The notes under the pieces are model-generated. The model saw nothing but the letters and a program-made list of their open reading frames with translations. It searched no databases and was not told the DNA's origin. From assembly GCF_029433515.1 (NCBI RefSeq), contig NZ_JAQTIG010000001.1:1-64000 (forward strand): a stretch of 64,000 nt of DNA. The letters are read 5' to 3'. The position numbers and the translations under genes were made by a program. Positions 1-8,659 of this stretch are shown piece by piece. Position 1 is the first letter of the stretch, and the number at the start of each line of letters is the position of its first letter. The DNA comes from Lactobacillus sp. ESL0679. Lineage in GTDB: Bacteria > Bacillota > Bacilli > Lactobacillales > Lactobacillaceae.

Positions 1-1
1 T

Positions 2-91
2 TGTCAAGAACTTTTTTCTGCCCCCTGCTGAAGAAGTTTCGCTTTCCTCAGCAGCGTTTATTATCTTACTAAACATAACTCTTATTGTCAA
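2..91 (-). promoter_or_regulatory. tandem strong promoter elements, probably for an rRNA operon to the left
   Basis: On the minus strand a consensus -35 TTGACA lies at 86-91 and, 17 bases on, a -10-like TAAGAT at 63-68. A second TTGACA lies at 2-7, with its -10 outside the window. Two near-consensus -35 elements about 84 bases apart, directed away from the TetR-type gene with no ORF between them, is the usual layout of rRNA P1/P2 promoters in lactobacilli. The rRNA identity is inference because the transcribed region is not in the window. Confidence 0.5.
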
Positions 92-242
92 GACCTATGT
101 TTAATTTCTTTTCGCCGCCCGGTCTTGCAAGCCTTGACTTGTCTTGCCCGACGACAGTTATTAATATTACCAACTTGTCTCCTCTTTTGCAAGCTTTTTT
201 TACAAAAAAATGGAATGTTATTTCTAGCATCCCTTAAAAAGC

Positions 243-755
243 CTAATTTTTCAACGGTTTTTCTATATGTGATAATAGCAAATTAATGCACTGATAAATG
301 TCTCTTATGTCAGTTTTGCATTCATGAATGACCCAATTATAAATAATTGCGTAAACGCCGCTCGCAACTAAATTGACTTGTCTAACTGAAAATGCACCTC
401 GTGGTCGCATGTAATTTTCAATTGCAATTGCCAATTCCTTAGTTAAGGTAATACAAAAATTTCTGGTATCTTTTCCAATTAACAGCAAATTATAGTAGAA
501 AATATGATTTTCCTTAATTTGCATTAACATTCTGTAAAACATTCGGTTTATCGTTTCACCATTAAAACTGCGCAGTGTTCTTTGTACCTGTAAAGCAACC
601 ACTGAGATAAACATGTTCGCCATGTTGCCGTAATGATTGTAGAACATCCCGCGATCAATCTGCGCTTTCTTACAGAATTCCGTTACGGTATATTTGTCAC
701 AAATATTTTTGCTCAAGTCCTTTTTAAGGATCTTTTCAGAGTATGGTATAGCCAT
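243..755 (-). CDS. TetR/AcrR-family transcriptional regulator
   Basis: The 170-residue protein has a compact N-terminal helix-turn-helix (about residues 12-50, with the TetR signature IDRGMFYNHYGNMANMF) and an all-helical C-terminal part that would bind ligand and dimerise. The C-terminal half resembles the class found in DhaS-like TetR regulators. The ATG at 755 has an AGGAGA ribosome site ten bases upstream. It stands alone, followed only by the left-facing promoter region and preceded by the helicase terminator, so no target is evident. The TetR fold is clear; the ligand and regulon are unknown. Confidence 0.85.
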   Translation of the reverse strand: MAIPYSEKILKKDLSKNICDKYTVTEFCKKAQIDRGMFYNHYGNMANMFISVVALQVQRTLRSFNGETINRMFYRMLMQIKENHIFYYNLLLIGKDTRNFCITLTKELAIAIENYMRPRGAFSVRQVNLVASGVYAIIYNWVIHECKTDIRDIYQCINLLLSHIEKPLKN

Positions 756-879
756 GTTCTAATTCTCCTATTAAATTTTATTGTAATAAATATATCAATA
801 AAAGCGCTAACATGCAATAACTTTTTATTTAAAGTTAATCGTTAAAACACTGTCATAGCAATAATTGTATTATCCAAAC

Positions 880-913
880 AAAAAAGCACAGTTGCATCAC
901 AACTTTGCTTTTA
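880..913 (-). terminator. intrinsic terminator of the helicase operon
   Basis: An imperfect inverted repeat (AAAAGCACAGTTG / CAACTTTGCTTTT) lies just past the helicase stop codon, with a T6 run on the minus strand. Confidence 0.75.
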
Positions 914-915
914 AT

Positions 916-2277
916 TTAACGATTATTTTCGCGGCGCTGTTTACGCTGACGTTTAGCCTTACGCACTTCATGACGTTGCTCAATCTTGCGTTTTTGCGCC
1001 TTATCCTTTTGGATGGCTTGCTTGATCTTCTTCTTATAACCCGGTTTACGCTTCTTCTTTGCTTTTTTAACCAAACCGTTCAACCTATTATCAATCTTGC
1101 GGTTAGCAGCATTGCGATCGGTGCGACGATGGTAATGCTTACGAGGAACCAATTCGCCATTTTTAATTTCGACAAAATCAAAATGGACACCCATCTTCTC
1201 TAATCCCGCAATCCGGTTCATTTCTTCTTCGCGAATTAGGGTAACAGCATGCCCAGACAAGCCATTACGGCCCGTCCGACCAATCCGATGAACAACAAAG
1301 TCCAAATCACGCGGAATTTCATAGTTAATGACTAAACTGACACCATCAATGTCGAGTCCACGCGCCGCCAAATCAGTTGCAACAACATACTGATATTGCC
1401 CAGCTTCTACTTCGCGCAATGCACGTTTACGTTCGCGTTCAGTAATTCCACCATGAATTTTAGCAACTTTTAGCCCCTGAGACTGCAAATATTCGGTCAA
1501 GTCATCGACTTTTTGCTTGGTGTTAGCAAACACAAGTGCCAAATATGGCTGACCCATCGTTAATATTTGGTACAAAATCTTTTTGCGGCTTTTAGCACCA
1601 ACATCTAATAAATCATTCTTAATTGTTGTTGAAATCACGGTTGGATTATCAATCACAATTTGCTCAGGCTTCGCCATATATTTTCGCAAAAAGTTACTTA
1701 ACTGGACTGGAATTGTCGCTGAGAATGCAGCAAACAAAAGGTCTTTAGGCATTCTTTGGGTAATAAAATCAATATCGCTCAAAAAGCCCATGTCTAGAGT
1801 CATGTCGGCTTCATCAATAATAAAGTCCTTGACGTAATCTAAAAAGAGCAGTTTCTTTTGCACAAAATCATGCAGCCGACCTGGTGTTGCGATCACAAGT
1901 TGCGGCTTATTAGCCGTAATCTTCTTTAATTGGCGTTCACGGTCTGTGCCCCCTGCCAAGTGAGCAATCGAAATTTCTAGTCCCGATGCATCCCGCAACT
2001 GCCTTGCAACTTGATAAAGCTGCTCAGATAACTCGCGGCTCGGCGCAGTAATAATCGCCTGTGTATATGCCAATTCTGGGTCAATGTCATTAAATACAGG
2101 TACTAAAAAGGCGTGGGTCTTCCCCGAACCAGTAACAGCCTGAACTACAGCATTCTTGTGTGCTAACAAAACAGGAATAACTTCTTCCTGAACCTTAGTT
2201 GGCTGCGTAAAATTAATCTTGCTTAACCCAGCTTGTAATTCCGGTTTAAGTTTAGCGTCTTTAAAAATATTATTCAT
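916..2277 (-). CDS. cshB: DEAD-box ATP-dependent RNA helicase (CshB-like)
   Basis: This 453-residue protein carries the full DEAD-box set in order: Q-motif region near residues 23-30, motif I AVTGSGKT (47-54), TPGR (131-134), DEAD (155-158), SAT (186-188) and HRIGRTGR in the second RecA domain. The last ~80 residues are a strongly basic tail (KKAKKKRKPGYKKK and more), typical of RNA-binding extensions of cold-shock helicases. It would unwind RNA duplexes during ribosome assembly or mRNA turnover. The start overlaps the end of nrnA by 8 bases, so the two are translationally coupled. The choice of CshB over CshA rests on length and the basic tail. Confidence 0.9.
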   Translation of the reverse strand: MNNIFKDAKLKPELQAGLSKINFTQPTKVQEEVIPVLLAHKNAVVQAVTGSGKTHAFLVPVFNDIDPELAYTQAIITAPSRELSEQLYQVARQLRDASGLEISIAHLAGGTDRERQLKKITANKPQLVIATPGRLHDFVQKKLLFLDYVKDFIIDEADMTLDMGFLSDIDFITQRMPKDLLFAAFSATIPVQLSNFLRKYMAKPEQIVIDNPTVISTTIKNDLLDVGAKSRKKILYQILTMGQPYLALVFANTKQKVDDLTEYLQSQGLKVAKIHGGITERERKRALREVEAGQYQYVVATDLAARGLDIDGVSLVINYEIPRDLDFVVHRIGRTGRNGLSGHAVTLIREEEMNRIAGLEKMGVHFDFVEIKNGELVPRKHYHRRTDRNAANRKIDNRLNGLVKKAKKKRKPGYKKKIKQAIQKDKAQKRKIEQRHEVRKAKRQRKQRRENNR

Positions 2278-3226
2278 GTGTTTTTTGATATTCCTTAGTT
2301 ACTTGTACCAATTCGGCAAAAATTTGCTTAACTTCAGCTAAATCTTGAGCATTGGCACCACTAGCTAAAGCGTGACCACCACCATCATGCTTAGCTGCTA
2401 ATTCGTTAATGACTGGACCTTTTGAGCGGTAATGCACACGGTAGGTACCATCCGGCTTTTCGACAAAAACATTCCAAGCAATAATGTCCTTAATCCGGCC
2501 CGGTGTTGAAACCGTGCAGGAAGCTTGGTTAGAGTCCACCCCTAATTTTTCCAATGCTGCTTGCGATAAAATTGCGTAGGCTGCACCACTAGGGTCAACC
2601 TTCATGTAATCGAGAACGTCTGCCTGCAATTTTGCTTGGACAAAAGTAACGTCGCTAATGTTGCGGGCAATTTCAGTAATATTAATTCCCGTGCTTGCAA
2701 GCTTAGCAACAACATTAAATGTATGCTCCGTTGTTTCAGGATACATAAACCGACCGGTGTCGCCAACAATCCCAGCATATAGCGGATAAGCAACTTCTGC
2801 CGTAATCGGCATTTTTTCAGCTGCTAAAAAGTCCGCGATAATCTGTGAGGCAGCTGGTGCTTGGTCATCAACGTAACTCATACCTGCATATGGTTCAACA
2901 TCTGGGTGGTGGTCAATTTTAATTAAAAAATCGCCCTGATCGTATAATTTGTTCGAAATCCGGGCAGTATTGCCAGTATCGGTTGTAATAACCAATGCAC
3001 CCTTGTAGTCTTCCTTAGTTACCGGGTCCATACGGTTAATCCAAGCAAGGTCACCCTCATCATTTTCACCCGCACACAAAATCCGTTTGTCAGGAAACTG
3101 CAGTTTTAATGACCGCGCTAGACCAGCTTGTGAGCCCAAAGCATCTGGGTCTGGGCTAGTATGTCGATGCAAAATAATTGTCGAATATTGTTCAATTTTT
3201 TGATATATTTCCGCGAAAGTGCTCAT
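2270..3226 (-). CDS. nrnA: DHH-family phosphoesterase, NrnA-like oligoribonuclease/pAp phosphatase
   Basis: The 318-residue protein has the DHH/DHHA1 layout: HTSPDPDALGSQ near residue 22, a DTGN motif in VITTDTGNTARISN, KIDHHPD near residue 105, and the C-terminal GGGHALASGA motif that binds the nucleotide in DHHA1 domains. Family members degrade 2-5 nucleotide RNAs and dephosphorylate pAp, using Mn2+ ions held by these Asp/His residues. It lies upstream of cshB and overlaps it by 8 bases, which fits a shared RNA-turnover role. The ATG at 3226 follows AAGGAG. Confidence 0.88.
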   Translation of the reverse strand: MSTFAEIYQKIEQYSTIILHRHTSPDPDALGSQAGLARSLKLQFPDKRILCAGENDEGDLAWINRMDPVTKEDYKGALVITTDTGNTARISNKLYDQGDFLIKIDHHPDVEPYAGMSYVDDQAPAASQIIADFLAAEKMPITAEVAYPLYAGIVGDTGRFMYPETTEHTFNVVAKLASTGINITEIARNISDVTFVQAKLQADVLDYMKVDPSGAAYAILSQAALEKLGVDSNQASCTVSTPGRIKDIIAWNVFVEKPDGTYRVHYRSKGPVINELAAKHDGGGHALASGANAQDLAEVKQIFAELVQVTKEYQKTHE

Positions 3227-3280
3227 AATTACTCCTTCATCTTATTAATTGTTTATCCTTTAGTTTACCAGAAAAAGCCG

Positions 3281-4417
3281 TCAATCTGAAAATAAGTCCA
3301 GGCCAACATCTTCAAAATCAGCCTCTGAAAAATCAGTTGCGGTCACTCCTAACAGGCGAATGCCATCGTTGAGAAAGCTATTCGCCAGCGGCCCAAATAA
3401 TTCGCGCGCTGCTTGATAAATTTCTGTTGCGTTGTGTGTTGCATGCGGCAATTTTCGCCGTTTAGTGACCGTCACAAAATCATTATTGCGAATTTTTAAA
3501 ACGACCGTATTGGCAAAAAAGTTACGCTCTTGCAGCTTTTCTTCCAAACTAGCGGCGTAATTGCGCAGATTAGTCAACGCAGTCTGTTCATTATAAATGC
3601 ACGGCTCATAAGTGCGCTCAATGCCAATCGACTTGCGATTATGCTCATCATCAGGAACAACCCGCGAGAGATCGATACCATTAGCATGTTCAGCCATTAA
3701 ATAACCCATCCGGTTAAAATGCTTAATCAGCTCCCGCACATGAATCCGCTGCAACCCACGACCAGTATAAATCCCCATCTGGTGAAGACGTTCCTGGGTT
3801 TTCGGGCCAATACCATGAAATTTTTTGATTTTTTGTCTTGCTAAAAAAGCACGGGCTTCTTCAGGCAGAATTACCGTCCGACCAAATGGCTTAGCGTATT
3901 CCGACCCCATTTTAGCTAAAAATTTATTATAAGTAGCGCCAAAAGAACAATTCAGTCCTTCTTCTTCGCGAATTCGCGTTTGCAGACCAATCGCTAGTTC
4001 GACCGCTGAAGTCGAGCCTAGTTTATTCTCAGTTACATCCAAATAAGCTTCATCAAGCGCAATCGACTGAACAGAATCCGTGATTTCATGCATCATTTCA
4101 TGAATTTCTGCCGAAACCGCCCGATATTTAGTAAAATCGGGGCGCAAAAAGACTAATTTGTCTGCCGGTACTAACCTGATTGCCTTAATCGACGGCATTG
4201 CTGAGTGCACGCCATACTTACGCGCAACGTAATTAGCTGTTGCCACCACACCATGACCATGATTTTTTCGTGCATCTTGGCCAATAACCAGTGCCTTATT
4301 TTTCAAAGTTGGATTGTCGCGCATTTCAACGGAAGCATAAAAAGCGTCCATATCAACATGGATAATGCGCCGGTGGGTATCATTAACCGGCAGCAAGCCA
4401 TCACTTGGGCTAGTCAT
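3281..4417 (-). CDS. dinB: DNA polymerase IV (Y-family)
   Basis: The chosen start gives 378 residues. An open frame continues upstream to 4537, but those 40 residues lie inside zwf and lack family character; the ATG at 4417 overlaps the zwf stop by 8 bases and is preceded by GGAT. The catalytic motifs are IHVDMDAFYASVE near the N terminus and SIALDEAYLD, which supply the Asp/Asp-Glu metal ligands. A helix-hairpin-helix (GIGPKTQERL) and a little-finger domain follow. The C-terminal LLGVTATDF and LDLFSD could be a beta-clamp peptide. It would carry out translesion synthesis. Coupling to zwf is common in lactobacilli. Confidence 0.93.
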   Translation of the reverse strand: MTSPSDGLLPVNDTHRRIIHVDMDAFYASVEMRDNPTLKNKALVIGQDARKNHGHGVVATANYVARKYGVHSAMPSIKAIRLVPADKLVFLRPDFTKYRAVSAEIHEMMHEITDSVQSIALDEAYLDVTENKLGSTSAVELAIGLQTRIREEEGLNCSFGATYNKFLAKMGSEYAKPFGRTVILPEEARAFLARQKIKKFHGIGPKTQERLHQMGIYTGRGLQRIHVRELIKHFNRMGYLMAEHANGIDLSRVVPDDEHNRKSIGIERTYEPCIYNEQTALTNLRNYAASLEEKLQERNFFANTVVLKIRNNDFVTVTKRRKLPHATHNATEIYQAARELFGPLANSFLNDGIRLLGVTATDFSEADFEDVGLDLFSD

Positions 4418-5858
4418 AGATCCAGTGTTCAGTTGCTGATTCAAAAATGTGGTCGGCAGCTTTTGGCCCCATGCGGTAAGGCAAATATTCCTCAGGCTTC
4501 TTACCAGCCTGATTATCCTGCTCCCAGGCATCTTCAATCAAATCAATAAATTTCCAGTAATTTTTCAGTTCGCTCCAATGAGTAAAATTAGTCGAATCAT
4601 TAACAAAAACATCATGCAATAGCCGCTCATACCCATCCGGCACCTCAGCTAATTCAGATTTAGAAAATGTATAATCTAAGTTTTCACGGCGAATACCACT
4701 GGTGGAAATTTTCTTACCATTAATTGTAATGAAAATTTCCATTTGCGGGTCGATGACAATGGTAATGTTGTTCGAATGAGCCTGTCCATAAGGGTTAGAC
4801 ATGTGCTTCAACACAATATCGATTCGGCTTTCCTTCTCCTTAAATTCCTTACCCGTCCTAAAGTAAATTGGCACACCAGCAACAGGGCCTTTTTGGAATT
4901 TGATTTCTCCAGCTGCATAAGTTTCTGTTGTTGAGTCTTCCGCAACATTGGGCTCCTGTTTATAACCAAATGTCGTGTCACTGCCCAGATATTGCCCGCG
5001 GACAAAGTGTTGGTCAATCTCTGCTTTGTTAGGCATCATCAAGCTATCGAGCAGTTCTTGTTTAGCTTGGTGGATACTCTTTGATGCCAATTCTTTGGGT
5101 TCTGGCATTGCTAGCAGCGTGATAATTTGGAAAATATGGTTCTGCACCATGTCACGTAAAGCCCCAGAAGTTTCGTAATATCCCCCACGAGCTTCAACGC
5201 CAAGCTGTTCCGCCAAAGTAACCTGGATATTTTTAATATTGGTACTATTCCACACATTTTTAATCAACGGGTTAGTAAACCGCAACGGCAAAATATTCTG
5301 AACCATTTCTTTGCCCAAATAATGATCAATTCGAAAAATATCATCTTCCGCAAAAGATGCAGTAATCTGCTTATTCAACCTTTCTGCAGTAGCAAGATCA
5401 CGGCCAAACGGCTTTTCGACAACTATTCTGTTAAAGCCGGTACTAGTTAAGTTTTGATCATTAATATGCGTTGCAATCGTACCAAAGAAGCGTGGTGCCA
5501 TCGCCATGTAGAAAATGCGATTGCCTTGAGCACTGTAAAACTCATCAAGTTCTTGCGCCAGTTTTTTAAGCGTTTGGTAATGTTCGACATTCGTTACATC
5601 ATGGGATTGATAATAAAAATGGCTGGCAAAAGCTTGAACATCGTTTTCGTTAACTTCTTTATGAGTTTCATGAATTGCGTCACTAACCTGTTCACGCAGA
5701 TAGTCGTGCGTCCACGGCCGCCGCGCCGTGCCGATAACGGCAAAATTATCATGAATCAAACCTTGCTCGTATAAATTAAATAATGCCGGATACAATTTAC
5801 GGTGAGCCAAGTCACCACTACCGCCAAAAATAATCATTACAACTGGAATATTGTTCAT
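4410..5858 (-). CDS. zwf: glucose-6-phosphate 1-dehydrogenase
   Basis: The 482-residue protein has the nucleotide-binding GGSGDLAHRKL near residue 13, the EKPFGRDL motif, and the active-site signature RIDHYLGKEMVQN near residue 178. It oxidises glucose-6-phosphate to 6-phosphogluconolactone with NADP+, the entry to the pentose-phosphate/phosphoketolase routes. Length is normal for the family. The ATG at 5858 has AGGAAAGGG upstream. It is followed by dinB with an 8-base overlap. Confidence 0.96.
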   Translation of the reverse strand: MNNIPVVMIIFGGSGDLAHRKLYPALFNLYEQGLIHDNFAVIGTARRPWTHDYLREQVSDAIHETHKEVNENDVQAFASHFYYQSHDVTNVEHYQTLKKLAQELDEFYSAQGNRIFYMAMAPRFFGTIATHINDQNLTSTGFNRIVVEKPFGRDLATAERLNKQITASFAEDDIFRIDHYLGKEMVQNILPLRFTNPLIKNVWNSTNIKNIQVTLAEQLGVEARGGYYETSGALRDMVQNHIFQIITLLAMPEPKELASKSIHQAKQELLDSLMMPNKAEIDQHFVRGQYLGSDTTFGYKQEPNVAEDSTTETYAAGEIKFQKGPVAGVPIYFRTGKEFKEKESRIDIVLKHMSNPYGQAHSNNITIVIDPQMEIFITINGKKISTSGIRRENLDYTFSKSELAEVPDGYERLLHDVFVNDSTNFTHWSELKNYWKFIDLIEDAWEQDNQAGKKPEEYLPYRMGPKAADHIFESATEHWIYD

Positions 5859-5960
5859 AAGGGTACCCTTTCCTAAAACTAAACTTAAGTTAATTCCATT
5901 TTATACTATTTTGTAACCAAACATTAGTTTTAAGTCGGTCTAACCTAGATTTTTAAAGAA

Positions 5961-5996
5961 AAATCACCAAAGCTTAGTTAAAAACAATGGTGATTT
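5961..5996 (-). terminator. terminator after the TetR remnant
   Basis: The inverted repeat AAATCACCA / TGGTGATTT is followed by T-rich sequence on the minus strand. It ends the transcript of the 6001-6309 fragment. Confidence 0.55.
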
Positions 5997-6000
5997 ATTA

Positions 6001-6309
6001 TTATTTTTGCGGCGTTAAACCTTTAATTAAAAATTCAGTTGCCTCATCGCTGACCTGGGCCACATCAATTTTAATTTCTAGCAATAAAATCTCCGGAATT
6101 AGGTAACTGGCTATCGTGCCGGCAATATAACGAATAATGCGCTCATCGGGCCAATCAACCAGCTGACCCTGTTTTTTATAATAATCAAAGACATCGATTA
6201 ACTGACTGTTAAATAACTCAACGAATGCGAACTTAATCTGCTCTTGAAATTGCTGATTAGTAAACAATTCACGGGCCAAGATTCGGACTTGGGGCAGATT
6301 ATCAACCAC
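6001..6309 (-). pseudogene. C-terminal fragment of a TetR-type regulator
   Basis: The 102-residue frame opens with GTG at 6309 and reads like the ligand-binding half of a TetR protein (RELFTNQQFQEQIKFAF..., then a long helical segment ending EFLIKGL). The N-terminal helix-turn-helix is missing: a TAA lies two codons upstream of the GTG, and no other frame supplies a DNA-binding domain. A fragment LVQLLKEAVG precedes it in another frame. A stand-alone small helical protein cannot be excluded, but a decayed regulator is more likely. Confidence 0.55.
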
Positions 6310-6455
6310 AATTTAGATAAATTTGCGTTACCCTACTGCCTCTTTCAATAATTGAACTAGTCGCATTAGTAACATATAATATAATAATATCAAATGATCA
6401 ATAGCCCGCAACTATTTTCTCAAAAATCAAGCTACTGAAAGTATCAGCAGCTAAC

Positions 6456-6491
6456 AAAAGAAGCTCATTGCAGATTGCAATGAGCTTTCTT
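6456..6491 (-). terminator. terminator of yajC
   Basis: A perfect 12-base stem (AAGCTCATTGCA / TGCAATGAGCTT) with a 3-base loop is followed by a T-rich stretch on the minus strand, directly after yajC. Confidence 0.8.
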
Positions 6492-6503
6492 TAGTTTGAA
6501 TTT

Positions 6504-6944
6504 TTATTCTTCAGTTGAGTTATCGTCTGAAGTTGAATTATCTTCTGAGTTTGGCGTTACTTCGTCAGGCTTATCAGCGGGTTCTGCTGGTTTTTCTTCC
6601 TTTGCAGGTTCACTTTCAGCAGGTTTTGCTTCAGCAACTTCAGCTTTGGCAGCTGGCAAAATTTGTTGAACAGCCATGCGACTGAAAGTAAGATAAATCC
6701 CATCAGCATCAACAACAACTGTCTTGTCTTTAGCATCAACAGAATCAATCTTAGCGTGCAAACCGTCAATTAAAATAACGTTGTCGCCTTTCTTCAATTG
6801 GTTCATCATTTCCATTTTCTTTTGTTGCTGCTTCTTTTGCGGCTTAATCGCTGTAAAGTACATGAAAGCAATCAAAACAATAAAAATAATAATCATCACG
6901 TAGCTGCTATTACCACCAGCTGCAGCTAAAAATAGAGTATTCAC
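6504..6944 (-). CDS. yajC: preprotein translocase accessory subunit YajC
   Basis: The 146-residue protein has a single N-terminal membrane helix (about residues 16-34), then the YajC core AIKPQKKQQQKKMEMMNQLKKGD and a short beta domain. The last ~45 residues are low complexity (Ala, Glu, Pro, Lys, ending in Asp/Ser/Thr), an extension common in lactobacilli. YajC associates with SecDF at the SecYEG translocon. It is separated from ruvB by about 70 bases and likely ends the mutS-mutL-ruvA-ruvB transcript. Confidence 0.92.
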   Translation of the reverse strand: MNTLFLAAAGGNSSYVMIIIFIVLIAFMYFTAIKPQKKQQQKKMEMMNQLKKGDNVILIDGLHAKIDSVDAKDKTVVVDADGIYLTFSRMAVQQILPAAKAEVAEAKPAESEPAKEEKPAEPADKPDEVTPNSEDNSTSDDNSTEE

Positions 6945-7012
6945 TTTTACACCTCATCAATTTCAAAAATATTTTAACTTCTTAATTATACATAATTTTA
7001 CAGCGGTTTGCA

Positions 7013-8026
7013 CTACTCATTGGGAATTGGTAAGCCCAATTGCGCATAGGCTTTTTCTGTGACCATGCGACCTCGCGGCGTCATTAAAATAAAGCCGCGT
7101 TGCAATAGATATGGTTCGTAAAGCGATTCGATAGTTTCAACATCTTCACCGCTATTAGCTGCTAGAGTACGCACACCCACAGGGCCGCCGTGATAATTTT
7201 CAATCATTACCCGTAAAATCTTGCGGTCGGTCTGATCCAACCCCTCACCGTCAACCTGTAATTGCTTGAGCGAACTAGCCGTTGTTGCAAAGGAAATAAC
7301 CTTTTCACCCTTCACTTCCGCAAAATCACGCACGCGGCGAAGTAATCTATTGGCCACTCGCGGCGTACCACGTGACCTCCTAGCTAATTCGTGAGCGGCT
7401 TCTGGCGCGATCTCGATGTTAAAAACATTACTTGAACGCTGAATAATTTGTTCCAACTCATCAACTTGATAGTATTGCAAATGCTCGACAATCCCAAACC
7501 GGTCACGTAAAGGCGCGGACAATTGCCCTGCTAACGTTGTCGCCCCAACTAAAGTAAACGGCGGCAGCGGCACATGAACCGCATGAGTTGTCTGCCCTTC
7601 ACCAATCACAATATCGATATAGTAATCTTCCATTGCAGAATAAAGCACTTCTTCAATCGGCTTAGCCAAGCGATGGATTTCGTCAATAAATAGGACATCC
7701 CCCGGATTAAGGTCAGTCAATAATGCCACTAGGTCGCCCGCTTTTTCAATCGCTGGCCCACTAGTACTCTTTAAATTCACACCTAATTCATTTGCAATCA
7801 CAAATGCCAAAGTTGTTTTACCTAAGCCCGGTGGTCCGTAGAGCAAAACGTGGTCAAGCGCTTCATCACGCTGCTTAGCAGCCTTGATGTAAACTGCCAA
7901 TTCTTTTTTTACCCTATTTTGCCCCAAATAATCAGCCAGACGCTGTGGTCTTAATGAAAATTCAGTCTGTTCTTCATTGGGTCCCTGACTTTCGCCAGAA
8001 ACAATTGAGTCATCATTATCTGTCAC
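7013..8026 (-). CDS. ruvB: Holliday junction branch-migration ATPase RuvB
   Basis: I place the start at the GTG at 8026, which has AAGGAAG eight bases upstream and gives 337 residues, the usual length; an upstream GTG at 8053 has no ribosome site. The AAA+ core shows Walker [10 protein letters not shown], Walker B FIDEIHRL, the sensor region GATTLAG and an arginine finger in LRDRFG. The winged-helix end ([21 protein letters not shown]) contacts DNA. It works as a hexamer with RuvA, encoded just upstream. Confidence 0.96.
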   Translation of the reverse strand: MTDNDDSIVSGESQGPNEEQTEFSLRPQRLADYLGQNRVKKELAVYIKAAKQRDEALDHVLLYGPPGLGKTTLAFVIANELGVNLKSTSGPAIEKAGDLVALLTDLNPGDVLFIDEIHRLAKPIEEVLYSAMEDYYIDIVIGEGQTTHAVHVPLPPFTLVGATTLAGQLSAPLRDRFGIVEHLQYYQVDELEQIIQRSSNVFNIEIAPEAAHELARRSRGTPRVANRLLRRVRDFAEVKGEKVISFATTASSLKQLQVDGEGLDQTDRKILRVMIENYHGGPVGVRTLAANSGEDVETIESLYEPYLLQRGFILMTPRGRMVTEKAYAQLGLPIPNE

Positions 8027-8071
8027 CAGTTTCACTTCCTTTGAACACGTCACTCTTTATTATAACAAGAT

Positions 8072-8656
8072 TTACTTCTTTAAGAGAAGGGCCAATCCCT
8101 TTTTAATATATTGATCGGCAGTTGTCGCATCTTCTTTTGCCAGTTTTGGTGCTACCCGATCGACTTCCTTTTGCGTATAGCCAAGTGCCAATAATGCTAA
8201 CAGGGCATCGTTAAGCTCTGGCGTAATTTCTTGATCGGCAATCTGATCAACGCGCTGAACAAAGTCTCCCAGTTTTCCCTTTAGGTCAAGTACAATCTGC
8301 GACGCAGTCTTTTTGCCAACACCCGGAAAGCGAGTTAGGTACTTAACTTCGCCTTGCTCAATGGCTTCGGCTAACGAATTACTATCTTCAGCCGCCATAA
8401 TCGCCAAGGCCGACTTGGGTCCAATCCCACTAACACTAAGCAATTTTAAAAACAATCCTTTATCTTCTTCGCTTTGAAAACCATATAGAGTAACACCAGT
8501 ATCACGCACAATTTGCTCAATATAAACCTTGGCTTGTTCGTCCTGATGATACGTAAATGGAGTGGGACTAAAAACTTTATAGCCCACACCATTAACATCC
8601 AGCACTACATAGTTTGGCATAATTTTGGTAATGATGCCATTTAAATATTCATACAT
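8072..8656 (-). CDS. ruvA: Holliday junction DNA helicase subunit RuvA
   Basis: The 194-residue protein has the OB-fold N terminus ([28 protein letters not shown]), two helix-hairpin-helix motifs ([16 protein letters not shown] and [23 protein letters not shown]) and a C-terminal RuvB-contact domain ([15 protein letters not shown]). It binds four-way junctions as a tetramer and loads RuvB. It sits 3 bases after mutL and about 45 bases before ruvB, so repair and recombination genes are co-transcribed. Confidence 0.96.
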   Translation of the reverse strand: MYEYLNGIITKIMPNYVVLDVNGVGYKVFSPTPFTYHQDEQAKVYIEQIVRDTGVTLYGFQSEEDKGLFLKLLSVSGIGPKSALAIMAAEDSNSLAEAIEQGEVKYLTRFPGVGKKTASQIVLDLKGKLGDFVQRVDQIADQEITPELNDALLALLALGYTQKEVDRVAPKLAKEDATTADQYIKKGLALLLKK

Positions 8657-8659
8657 TAA

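Noticed and set aside
865-1203. 112-codon plus-strand hydrophobic frame over the helicase tail
   Set aside because: It is the antisense of the Lys/Arg-rich tail, which always reads as Leu/Phe-rich; no ribosome site.
4418-4537. 40-codon N-terminal extension of the DinB frame
   Set aside because: It lies inside zwf, has no family character, and the ATG at 4417 gives the normal DinB start.
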